Positions 37,171-45,487 of a stretch of 45,487 bases of DNA are shown in pieces (the first letter of the stretch is position 1; each line of letters begins with the position of its first letter). The notes beneath the pieces were generated by a model. The model made no database searches. It had not been told where the DNA came from and worked only from the letters and a program-made list of their open reading frames with translations. Location of the stretch: positions 1 through 45,487 of the forward strand of contig JAFZRZ010000014.1 of assembly GCA_017619635.1 (NCBI GenBank), in the 5' to 3' direction. The DNA is from Lachnospiraceae bacterium. GTDB lineage: Bacteria > Bacillota > Clostridia > Lachnospirales > Lachnospiraceae. Made by a program: the position numbers and the translations under genes.

Positions 37171-40100
37171 ATGCAAGTATCTAACACTTTATATGATCCA
37201 CAATTCGAACATGATAACTGCGGTATAGGCGCTGTTATCAATATCCATGGAAAAAAGAGTCATGCCATAGTAGACGATGCTTTAAAGATCGTTGAAAATC
37301 TGGAACACCGCGCAGGAAAAGACGGAGAAGGAAAGACCGGTGACGGTGTCGGCATACTCACACAGATCCCTCATAAATATTTTAAGAAAGTTTGTTCAAA
37401 CTTAGGCATCGAGATAGGCGGCGAAAGAGAGTACGGTGTCGGAATGTTTTTCTTCCCTCAAAACGAACTCAAGAGAAGCCAGGCTATGAAGATGTTTGAA
37501 GTCATAGTTGAAAAAGAAGGGCTGAGCTTTTTGGGCTGGAGAGAAGTACCTGTATTTGACAAGGTACTCGGCCAGAAGGCTTTGGAGAGCTGCCCTTATA
37601 TATATCAGGCGTTTATAAAGAGGCCTGCAGTCATCACTGACGATCTGGCTTTTGACAGAAAGCTTTATATCGTAAGAAGAGTATTTGAACAGAGTAACGA
37701 GAATACATATGTGCCTTCTCTTTCAGGAAGGACCATAGTATATAAGGGAATGTTCCTTGTAAGCCAGTTAAGAACATTCTTTGCAGATCTTCAGGATAAG
37801 GATTATGAATCTGCGATAGCTCTTGTTCATTCTAGATTTTCAACAAACACAAACCCCAGCTGGCTTAGAGCTCATCCAAACAGACTTGTAGTTCATAACG
37901 GTGAGATCAATACCATAAAGGGTAATGTGGATAAGATGCTCGCAAGAGAAGAGACGATAGCAACAAGTCTTTTCACACCCGAGGATCTTACAAAGGTGCT
38001 TCCGATCATCTCTGCGGAAGGATCTGATTCAGCAATGATGGACAATGCACTTGAGTTCATGATCATGGGTGGTATGGATCCTGCTCTTGCAGCGATGGTG
38101 CTCATTCCAGAACCCTGGGAGCACAATGATACCATTTCTCAGGAGGAGAGAGATTTCTATCAGTACTATGCAACAATGATGGAGCCCTGGGACGGTCCCG
38201 CATCAGTTCTGTTCTCAGACGGTGATGTTTTGGGTGCTATCCTTGACAGGAACGGTCTTCGTCCTTCGAGATATTATGTGATGGATGACGGAAGGGTCAT
38301 CATCTCATCTGAGGTAGGCTCATTAAAGGTTGATGAGAAGCATATCTTAAAGAAAGAGAGACTTCATCCCGGAAAGATGCTCCTTGTGGATACAAAACAG
38401 GGTGCAGTCATTCTGGATAACGAGCTAAAGGAGAGATATGCAAGCCGTGAGCCTTACGGTGAGTGGCTTGATTCAAACCTCATAAATCTCCAGGATATTA
38501 AGATACCCAACGAGAAGATAAAGGAATACACTCCCGAGGAGCTCATAAGACTCCAGAAGGCTTTCGGTTACACATATGAGGATTATAAGGAACAGATCTG
38601 CAACATGGCTCTTAACGGCAGTGAGCATATAGGTTCAATGGGTATAGATACTCCGATAGCAGTTTTGTCAAAAGAGTATCAGCCTCTGTTCTATTATTTC
38701 AAGCAGCTGTTCGCACAGGTTACCAATCCTCCGATCGATGCTGTAAGAGAAAAGATCGTAACAGCAACAACGATCTATGTAGGTAAGAACGGAAACCTGC
38801 TCGAGGAGAAACCTGAAAACTGTGAGGTATTAAAGATCAAGAATCCTATCCTTTCTGACCTTGATCTGTTAAAGATATCACAGCTTAACAAGCCCGGACT
38901 TAAAGTTGAGAAGGTCTCAATGCTCTTTTATAAGAGCACTCCGCTTGAGAGAGCCATCGACCATCTTTGTGTTGAGGTTGACAGGGCATACAAGGCAGGT
39001 GCCACGATACTGATCCTTTCAGACAGAGGAGTGGATGAGAACCATGTGGCAATACCTTCACTTTTGGCCGTGGCAGCAGTTCATAACCACCTTGTAAGAA
39101 CAAAGAAATGTACGGCTATGAGCCTGATACTCGAATCAGGTGAACCCAGAGAGGTGCATCATTTTGCAACCCTTTTGGGCTATGGTGCGAGCGCAGTCAA
39201 TCCGTATCTGGCACATGCATCAGTTTCACGTCTTATAGAAGAGGGTATTCTTGATAAGGATTATTATGCTGCATGCAAGGATTACGATACAGCCGTTATA
39301 CAGGGTATTGTAAAGATCGCATCAAAGATGGGTATATCCACCATACAGTCTTACAGAGGCAGCAGGATCTTTGAGGCTGTTGGTATATCTGAGAGCGTTA
39401 TAGACAGATACTTTACCGGAACTGTTTCAAGAATAGGCGGTATCACCATAGAGGATATCGCAGCCAATACAGACAGACAGCACAGTAAGGCATTTGATCC
39501 GCTGGGACTTACGACCGATATGACAATTGATTCAATAGGCCGTCACAAGATGCGTTCCCAGGGTGAGACACACAGATATAATCCAAAGACCATACATATG
39601 CTGCAGATGGCGACCAGAGAAGGCGACTATTCAAAATTCAAGCAGTATACACAGATGATAGACGGTGAAGAGACAGGATATATAAGAAGTCTCATGGATT
39701 TTGATTATCCCGAAAAAGGCGTATCCATAGATGAGGTTGAAAGTGTTGATGAGATCGTAAAGAGATTCAAGACCGGTGCGATGTCATACGGTTCGATCTC
39801 TGAAGAGGCTCACGAAGCACTCGCTATCGCAATGAACAGACTTCACGGTAAATCAAACAGCGGTGAGGGCGGTGAGAGCGATGAGCGTTTGGAGAGCGCA
39901 GGTACAGATCACGACAGAAGCTCAGCCATAAAGCAGGTTGCCAGCGGACGTTTCGGTGTGACGAGCAGATATTTAGTCAGTGCACGTGAGATACAGATAA
40001 AGATGGCTCAGGGAGCAAAGCCCGGTGAAGGCGGACATCTTCCTGGTAAAAAGGTATATCCCTGGATAGCAAAGACAAGACATTCAACTCCGGGTGTCAG

Positions 40101-41709
40101 TCTTATATCTCCTCCACCTCATCATGATATATATTCGATCGAGGATCTGGCTCAGCTGATATACGATCTTAAGAATGCAAATAAGAATGCGAGGATATCC
40201 GTAAAACTTGTTTCTGAAGCAGGTGTCGGTACTATTGCTGCCGGTGTTGCAAAAGCAGGTGCGGGAGTCATCCTTATATCCGGTTATGACGGAGGAACGG
40301 GTGCAGCTCCTTTAAGCTCTATTCACAATGCAGGTCTTCCCTGGGAGCTTGGTCTTGCTGAGACTCACCAGACTCTTAAGCAGAACGGTTTAAGAAGCAG
40401 GGTTGTAATAGAAACGGACGGTAAACTCATGAGTGGCAGGGATGTTGCGATAGCTGCCATCCTTGGAGCAGAGGAATTCGGATTTGCCACAGCTCCCCTT
40501 GTTACACTCGGTTGTGTGATGATGAGAGTTTGTAACCTCGACACATGTCCGATGGGTGTTGCAACACAGAATCCCGAACTTAGAAAGAGATTCATCGGTA
40601 AGCCTGAATATGTAGAGAACTTCATGCGCTTTATAGCCCAGGAGCTCAGAGAATATATGGCAAAGCTTGGTGTAAAGACTGTCAATGAGCTTGTCGGAAG
40701 AACGGATCTTATAAAGAGAAAAGATTCTCTTGAGGGTGTTGAAGCAAAGATCAGACTCGACAGGATAATAACAGGAGAACCAACAGGCAATAACATCTTT
40801 GATCCCGCAGCCCTTTATGACTTTGAACTTTCAGGAAAGAAAGATCAGCAGCTGATGGATAAAGATAAGTCCCTCATGGATGCGATAAAGAACGGTAAGA
40901 AAGCAAAGTGCTCTGTAGAGGTAGGAAATGTTGACAGGGCATTCGGTACATTGATCGGTGCTGAGATCACAAGACAGCATCACACAGGACTTAAAGAGGA
41001 TACGATCACTATAGACTGTAAGGGAGCAGGCGGCCAGAGCTTTGGTGCATTTATACCTGCAGGACTTACACTTGATCTTACGGGAGACAGTAACGATTAC
41101 TTCGGTAAGGGATTATCGGGAGGTAAACTGATAATCAAGGCACCTTCAGATGCTGCATATGATGCGGAGAACAACATCATCGTCGGAAACGTTGCTCTTT
41201 ACGGTGCAACATCAGGTGAAGCATATATCGCAGGTATGGCAGGTGAGAGATTCTGTGTAAGAAACTCCGGTGCAAAGACTGTCGTTGAGGGTGTCGGAGA
41301 ACACGGATGCGAATATATGACAGGTGGTGTTGCCGTTATCCTCGGAACAACAGGAAAGAACTTTGCGGCAGGTATGAGCGGCGGTATCGCTTATGTACTC
41401 GATGAGCATAACACTCTTTACAGGAACCTAAACAAAGAGATGGTACTCATGGAGAAGGTTGAACACAAGGCAGACAAAGAAGAGTTAAAGAACCTTCTTG
41501 AGAAACATGTGGCATATACAGGTTCGATCAAGGCAAAGACAGTACTTGATGATTTTGACGGATATCTTACGAAGTTTAAAAAGATAATCCCTGCGGATTA
41601 CAAGAGGATAATGCAGTATACGGAAGAGTTCATTGAACAGGGAATGAGCCTTGAGGATGCACAGATCGATGCCTTCTATGCAGCAACATCGAAGGGAGGT
41701 GACAGATAA
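37171..41709 (+). CDS. gltB: Glutamate synthase (NADPH) large subunit
   Basis: GltB makes two glutamates from glutamine and 2-oxoglutarate. The 1512-residue protein carries a 16-residue propeptide before the nucleophile Cys17 (HDNCGIG), the central domain, the FMN-binding synthase domain with KPGEGGHLPGKKV and GYDGGTGAAPLSS, the [3Fe-4S] cysteines in GCVMMRVCNLDTCPMG, and the C-terminal GXGXG beta-helix (GAGGQSFGAF, GEGGES earlier). The stop overlaps the gltD start by one base. Confidence 0.97.
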   Translation: MQVSNTLYDPQFEHDNCGIGAVINIHGKKSHAIVDDALKIVENLEHRAGKDGEGKTGDGVGILTQIPHKYFKKVCSNLGIEIGGEREYGVGMFFFPQNELKRSQAMKMFEVIVEKEGLSFLGWREVPVFDKVLGQKALESCPYIYQAFIKRPAVITDDLAFDRKLYIVRRVFEQSNENTYVPSLSGRTIVYKGMFLVSQLRTFFADLQDKDYESAIALVHSRFSTNTNPSWLRAHPNRLVVHNGEINTIKGNVDKMLAREETIATSLFTPEDLTKVLPIISAEGSDSAMMDNALEFMIMGGMDPALAAMVLIPEPWEHNDTISQEERDFYQYYATMMEPWDGPASVLFSDGDVLGAILDRNGLRPSRYYVMDDGRVIISSEVGSLKVDEKHILKKERLHPGKMLLVDTKQGAVILDNELKERYASREPYGEWLDSNLINLQDIKIPNEKIKEYTPEELIRLQKAFGYTYEDYKEQICNMALNGSEHIGSMGIDTPIAVLSKEYQPLFYYFKQLFAQVTNPPIDAVREKIVTATTIYVGKNGNLLEEKPENCEVLKIKNPILSDLDLLKISQLNKPGLKVEKVSMLFYKSTPLERAIDHLCVEVDRAYKAGATILILSDRGVDENHVAIPSLLAVAAVHNHLVRTKKCTAMSLILESGEPREVHHFATLLGYGASAVNPYLAHASVSRLIEEGILDKDYYAACKDYDTAVIQGIVKIASKMGISTIQSYRGSRIFEAVGISESVIDRYFTGTVSRIGGITIEDIAANTDRQHSKAFDPLGLTTDMTIDSIGRHKMRSQGETHRYNPKTIHMLQMATREGDYSKFKQYTQMIDGEETGYIRSLMDFDYPEKGVSIDEVESVDEIVKRFKTGAMSYGSISEEAHEALAIAMNRLHGKSNSGEGGESDERLESAGTDHDRSSAIKQVASGRFGVTSRYLVSAREIQIKMAQGAKPGEGGHLPGKKVYPWIAKTRHSTPGVSLISPPPHHDIYSIEDLAQLIYDLKNANKNARISVKLVSEAGVGTIAAGVAKAGAGVILISGYDGGTGAAPLSSIHNAGLPWELGLAETHQTLKQNGLRSRVVIETDGKLMSGRDVAIAAILGAEEFGFATAPLVTLGCVMMRVCNLDTCPMGVATQNPELRKRFIGKPEYVENFMRFIAQELREYMAKLGVKTVNELVGRTDLIKRKDSLEGVEAKIRLDRIITGEPTGNNIFDPAALYDFELSGKKDQQLMDKDKSLMDAIKNGKKAKCSVEVGNVDRAFGTLIGAEITRQHHTGLKEDTITIDCKGAGGQSFGAFIPAGLTLDLTGDSNDYFGKGLSGGKLIIKAPSDAAYDAENNIIVGNVALYGATSGEAYIAGMAGERFCVRNSGAKTVVEGVGEHGCEYMTGGVAVILGTTGKNFAAGMSGGIAYVLDEHNTLYRNLNKEMVLMEKVEHKADKEELKNLLEKHVAYTGSIKAKTVLDDFDGYLTKFKKIIPADYKRIMQYTEEFIEQGMSLEDAQIDAFYAATSKGGDR

Positions 41710-43217
41710 TGGGAAAGCCAACCGGATTTTTGGATTATAAGAGAAAAGACAGTATAACGATACCTGAAAAGGAAAGGATCAAAAACTTCGAGGAGTTTCA
41801 TACAGCACTTCCAAAAGAAGATCAGATGCTTCAGGGTGCAAGATGTATGGACTGCGGTATACCTTTCTGTCAGGCAGGTGTGATGATATCGGGAATGGCA
41901 AGCGGATGTCCGCTCCACAATCTGGTGCCGGAGACCAACGAACTTGTACATAAAGGTAACTGGGAACAGGCTTATATAAGACTTTCAAAGACTCACAGTT
42001 TTCCCGAGTTCACATCAAGAGTATGTCCAGCTCTCTGCGAGGCAGCATGTACATGTGGACTTCATACGGATGCTGTAGCCACCAAGGACAATGAAAGAGC
42101 CATCATAGATTATGCGTATGAGCACGGCCTTGTTGATGAGGAGATACCCAAGGTTCGTACAGGCAAGAAGGTGGCTGTTATAGGAAGCGGTCCTTCGGGA
42201 CTTGCAACAGCTCAGCTGTTAAACAGAAGAGGACACAGTGTCACAGTCTTTGAAAGAAGTGACAGACCGGGCGGACTGTTAAGATACGGCATCCCGAACA
42301 TGAAGCTGGACAAGCGTTCCATCGACAGAAGGATCGCTTTAATGGAGAAAGCAGGTATCGAGTTTAAGTGTTCTGTAAATGTCGGTAAGGACATAAGCGC
42401 AGATGATATCTTAAAGGAATATGACAGAGTGGTGCTTTGCTGCGGAGCCTCAAACCCCAGAGATATAAAGGCACCCGGAAGAGAAGCCAAAGGCATATAC
42501 TTTGCAGTCGACTTCTTAAAGGAAGTCAGCAAAAAGCTCATGGACAATGACTATGACAGTGAAAGCGTGATAAAGGCAGATGATTTCAGCTTCGGTTCAC
42601 TTAAGGGAAAGAGAGTCATTGTCATCGGCGGTGGTGATACCGGAAATGACTGTGTAGGAACAAGCGTAAGACTCGGTGCTGCAGATGTCACCCAGATAGA
42701 GATGATGCCACCTGCTCCCGAAGAGCGCGCTGTAAATAACCCTTGGCCTGAATGGCCAAAAGTCCTAAAGACGGATTACGGTCAGGAAGAGGCGATATAC
42801 TGTTACGGAAAAGATCCCAGGATATTCAAGACTACAGTCACCGAGTTTTTAAAGGATTCAAAAGGTCATTTAAAAGGTGTGAAGACTGTTGAACTTGAGA
42901 GCAAGTTTGATAAGGAGACCAAGAGATTCAACATGGTCCCTGTTGAGGGTACACAAAAAGAGCTTAAGGCTGATCTGGTACTCATTGCAGCAGGATTCCT
43001 TGGAAGTGAGTCATATGTGACCGATCAGTTTAAGGTTGAGCGCAATGCGCGTACAAACGTTGCAACAGATGATGGATCACACAAGACATCACGTGAAAAC
43101 ATATTTACCGCAGGCGACATGCACAGAGGACAGTCTTTAGTCGTATGGGCGATAGCGGAAGGCCGCGAGGCGGCAAGAGAGGTTGACGAATCCCTGATGG
43201 GATACTCAAACCTTTGA
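41709..43217 (+). CDS. gltD: Glutamate synthase small subunit
   Basis: GltD feeds NADPH electrons to GltB. The 502-residue protein has the N-terminal [4Fe-4S] cysteine sets (CMDCGIPFC, GCPLHN, CPALCEAACTCG), a FAD GxGxxG (VAVIGSGPSGLATA) and an NADPH site (VIVIGGGDTGNDCVG), and ends with the FTAGDMHRGQSLVVWAIAEGR FAD motif split over 43108-43170. It is coupled to gltB through TAATG. It closes the asnB-pyrG-gltB-gltD operon; I see no clear terminator before the dapL promoter. Confidence 0.96.
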   Translation: MGKPTGFLDYKRKDSITIPEKERIKNFEEFHTALPKEDQMLQGARCMDCGIPFCQAGVMISGMASGCPLHNLVPETNELVHKGNWEQAYIRLSKTHSFPEFTSRVCPALCEAACTCGLHTDAVATKDNERAIIDYAYEHGLVDEEIPKVRTGKKVAVIGSGPSGLATAQLLNRRGHSVTVFERSDRPGGLLRYGIPNMKLDKRSIDRRIALMEKAGIEFKCSVNVGKDISADDILKEYDRVVLCCGASNPRDIKAPGREAKGIYFAVDFLKEVSKKLMDNDYDSESVIKADDFSFGSLKGKRVIVIGGGDTGNDCVGTSVRLGAADVTQIEMMPPAPEERAVNNPWPEWPKVLKTDYGQEEAIYCYGKDPRIFKTTVTEFLKDSKGHLKGVKTVELESKFDKETKRFNMVPVEGTQKELKADLVLIAAGFLGSESYVTDQFKVERNARTNVATDDGSHKTSRENIFTAGDMHRGQSLVVWAIAEGREAAREVDESLMGYSNL

Positions 43218-43236
43218 TAACAAGCCTATAAAATAC

Positions 43237-43265
43237 TTGCATATAGGGTTGTCCTGGTGTATAAC
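43237..43265 (+). promoter_or_regulatory. dapL promoter
   Basis: TTGCAT (43237-43242), 17-base spacer, TATAAC (43260-43265). It lies 20 bases after the gltD stop and directs transcription into the CAAAGGCG leader. The same TTGCAY/17/TATAAY form occurs before gdhA. Confidence 0.7.
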
Positions 43266-43286
43266 ATTGTTTGTGAATACATAGGA

Positions 43287-43340
43287 CAAAGGCGTCTTAA
43301 AAGAGATGTGCATGCATCTCTTTTGGGGCGCTATATTTAT
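43287..43340 (+). promoter_or_regulatory. CAAAGGYG leader hairpin of dapL
   Basis: CAAAGGCG (43287-43294) begins a hairpin of about 18 bp. The outer stem 43291-43298 pairs with 43325-43332 using several G-T wobbles; the inner stem 43299-43308 pairs with 43315-43324 perfectly; the loop is TGCATG. TATATTTATT follows, a poorer T-run than in glnN or gdhA. The stretch GGACAAAGGCGTCTT is identical to that in the gdhA leader, while the opposite strand differs yet still pairs. Confidence 0.7.
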
Positions 43341-43351
43341 TTGGAGGAAAT

Positions 43352-44566
43352 ATGTTAAAGATCAATGAAGATTATCTGAAACTTAGAGGCAGTTATCTGT
43401 TTTCGGATATAGCAAAGAAAGTAAAGAAGTTTGAAACTGAAAATCCCGATAAGAAGATCATAAGACTCGGTATAGGAGATGTCACCCTGCCGCTTGCACC
43501 GGCTATCATAGAGACACTCCATAAGTCTGTTGATGAGATGGGAGTAAAGGAGACCTTCAAAGGTTATGCACCTGATCTTGGATATGAGTTTTTGAGAAAC
43601 ACCATCGTTGAGAATGATTACAAGTCACGTGGATGTGAGATCTATCCCGATGAGATATTTGTATCAGACGGTGCAAAGTCTGACTCAGGAAACATACAGG
43701 AGATATTCTCAACAGACAACGTGATAGCTGTATGCGATCCTGTATATCCCGTATATGTTGATTCCAATGTAATGGCAGGAAGAACGGGAAGCTTTGATGA
43801 ACTGAACGGTCAGTGGAGCGATGTTGTATACATGCCCTGTACGGCTGAGAACGGTTTCTGTCCCGAGATACCAAACATGGAAGCTGATATCATATATCTT
43901 TGTTTCCCCAACAACCCGACAGGAGAGGTAATAAGCAAAGACAAACTCCAGCAGTGGGTCGATCATGCAAACAAAACAGGTGCTGTCATCATATATGATG
44001 CCGCATATGAGGCATATATATCAGGCGAGAACATCCCTCACAGTATATATGAGTGTGAAGGGGCCAGAACCTGTGCGATAGAGTTAAGATCATTTTCTAA
44101 AAATGCCGGATTCACAGGACTCAGACTTGGCTTTGCGGTAGTTCCCAAAGACCTCGTGATAGGAGGAACAAAACTCAATTCACTCTGGGCAAGAAGACAC
44201 GGGACAAAATATAACGGAGCACCGTATATAGTACAAAGAGCAGGTGAGGCAGTTTATTCAGAAGCAGGAAAGAAACAGATAAAGGAACAGATAGCCTACT
44301 ACATGGCAAACGCATCTTATATATATAACGGTCTTAAGGATGCAGGCTATGAGGTGTACGGCGGAACAAACTCACCTTATATCTGGCTTAAGACTCCAAA
44401 TGAGATGAGCAGCTGGGAATTCTTTGATACACTGCTTAGCAAGGCAGCAGTAGTCGGTACACCCGGCGTGGGATTCGGACCTCATGGTGAAGGTTATTTC
44501 AGACTGACAGCTTTCGGTGATAAGGATGCGACAAAAGAAGCTGTTGAGAGAATACTTAAGATGTAA
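43352..44566 (+). CDS. dapL: LL-diaminopimelate aminotransferase
   Basis: DapL converts tetrahydrodipicolinate to LL-diaminopimelate with glutamate as amino donor, a short route to lysine and peptidoglycan found in some Clostridia, plants and chlamydiae. The 404-residue fold type I PLP enzyme starts with INEDYLKLRGSYLFSDIAKKV, has CFPNNPTGEV, IYDAAYEAYI, the PLP lysine in SFSKNAGFTGLRLG (Lys250) and FRLTAFGDK near the end. AT-rich sequence with GGAGG precedes ATG 43352. It stands alone between two promoters in a glutamate cluster rather than with other dap genes. A different aminotransferase of the subgroup is possible, but the N-terminal motif is distinctive. Confidence 0.92.
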   Translation: MLKINEDYLKLRGSYLFSDIAKKVKKFETENPDKKIIRLGIGDVTLPLAPAIIETLHKSVDEMGVKETFKGYAPDLGYEFLRNTIVENDYKSRGCEIYPDEIFVSDGAKSDSGNIQEIFSTDNVIAVCDPVYPVYVDSNVMAGRTGSFDELNGQWSDVVYMPCTAENGFCPEIPNMEADIIYLCFPNNPTGEVISKDKLQQWVDHANKTGAVIIYDAAYEAYISGENIPHSIYECEGARTCAIELRSFSKNAGFTGLRLGFAVVPKDLVIGGTKLNSLWARRHGTKYNGAPYIVQRAGEAVYSEAGKKQIKEQIAYYMANASYIYNGLKDAGYEVYGGTNSPYIWLKTPNEMSSWEFFDTLLSKAAVVGTPGVGFGPHGEGYFRLTAFGDKDATKEAVERILKM

Positions 44567-44598
44567 TAAAAGGCTTTGGCAAAAAATAAAAAAAGTAC

Positions 44599-44627
44599 TT
44601 GCACATGATAAATGTGTAATGTATAAT
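44599..44627 (+). promoter_or_regulatory. gdhA promoter
   Basis: TTGCAC (44599-44604), 17-base spacer, perfect TATAAT (44622-44627). The likely start is near 44634, so the CAAAGGCG motif lies within the first five or so transcribed bases. Confidence 0.8.
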
Positions 44628-44637
44628 ACCGTTTGGA

Positions 44638-44691
44638 CAAAGGCGTCTTGAAGGGAATGCGATCGCATCCCCTTTAAGGTGCTATTTTTTT
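44638..44691 (+). promoter_or_regulatory. CAAAGGYG leader hairpin/attenuator of gdhA
   Basis: CAAAGGCG (44638-44645) begins a hairpin of about 18 bp. The outer stem 44642-44649 pairs with 44676-44683 with wobbles; the inner stem 44650-44660 pairs with 44665-44675 with one A-C mismatch; the loop is GATC. Seven T follow (44685-44691). The layout is that of an intrinsic terminator at the very 5' end of the transcript, about 35 bases before the gdhA start codon. Confidence 0.75.
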
Positions 44692-44712
44692 ATATGCAAG
44701 TAGAGTTTATAG

Positions 44713-45487
<775 letters not shown>

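Noticed and set aside
23978..44691. ANTAR (NasR/NitR-type) two-hairpin targets as the explanation for the shared leaders
   Set aside because: No copy shows two successive hexaloop hairpins with A at loop position 1 and G at position 4, and the leader begins too close to the promoter to hold a first hairpin. An ANTAR factor is still possible, but the sequence does not show its known target.

Overview
The window reads as chromosomal DNA of a low-to-mid GC Gram-positive anaerobe of the Clostridia, most likely a Lachnospiraceae member (a Butyrivibrio/Roseburia-type organism is my guess). Reasons: strong AGGAGG-type ribosome binding sites, consensus sigma-A promoters with 16-18 bp spacers, the longer S12 of Gram-positives, a type III glutamine synthetase, DapL, an Fe-S PurF of the Bacillus type and very dense operons. 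Every recognised gene is on the + strand.

Region 1 (2-11076) is an accessory Sec (aSec) export locus: the 3' end of a serine-rich repeat surface protein (AST-X tetrapeptides, Asn/Asp-rich segment, degenerate APKTE sorting-type tail), then secY2, asp1, asp2, asp3, secA2, gtfA and gtfB, mostly overlapping. GtfA/GtfB should O-glycosylate the repeat protein in the cytoplasm, Asp1-3 modify and escort it, and SecA2/SecY2 export it. aSec loci are best known from streptococci, staphylococci and lactobacilli, so a full one in a clostridial genome deserves attention.

Region 2 (11100-15814) is the str operon: rpsL, rpsG, fusA, tuf. Its promoter is interlaced with the terminator-like hairpin that follows gtfB. 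A second near-consensus promoter precedes tuf, and a textbook terminator follows it.

Region 3 (15815-23925) begins with about 480 bases without a recognised gene that hold two promoters and a striking repeated operator-like element. It continues with a tightly coupled three-gene signalling operon: a REC-GGDEF-degenerate GGDEF-REC-HD-GYP cyclic-di-GMP protein, a membrane hybrid histidine kinase with REC and HPt, and a second membrane hybrid kinase whose C-terminus is a complete DegV (fatty-acid-binding, FakB-type) domain.

Region 4 (23935-45487, continuing past the edge) is a nitrogen block built around glutamine and glutamate: purF-carA-carB, glnN, an ammonium transporter fused to a PII domain, asnB, pyrG, gltB, gltD, dapL and gdhA (partial). 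Five leaders in this block (before purF, glnN, amt-PII, dapL and gdhA) share the motif CAAAGGYG at the foot of a long hairpin. The hairpin bodies differ but base pairing is kept, usually followed by a T-run. This looks like one RNA control element used repeatedly across a nitrogen regulon, and it is the observation I rate highest. I saw no tRNA, rRNA, CRISPR array, insertion sequence or prophage.
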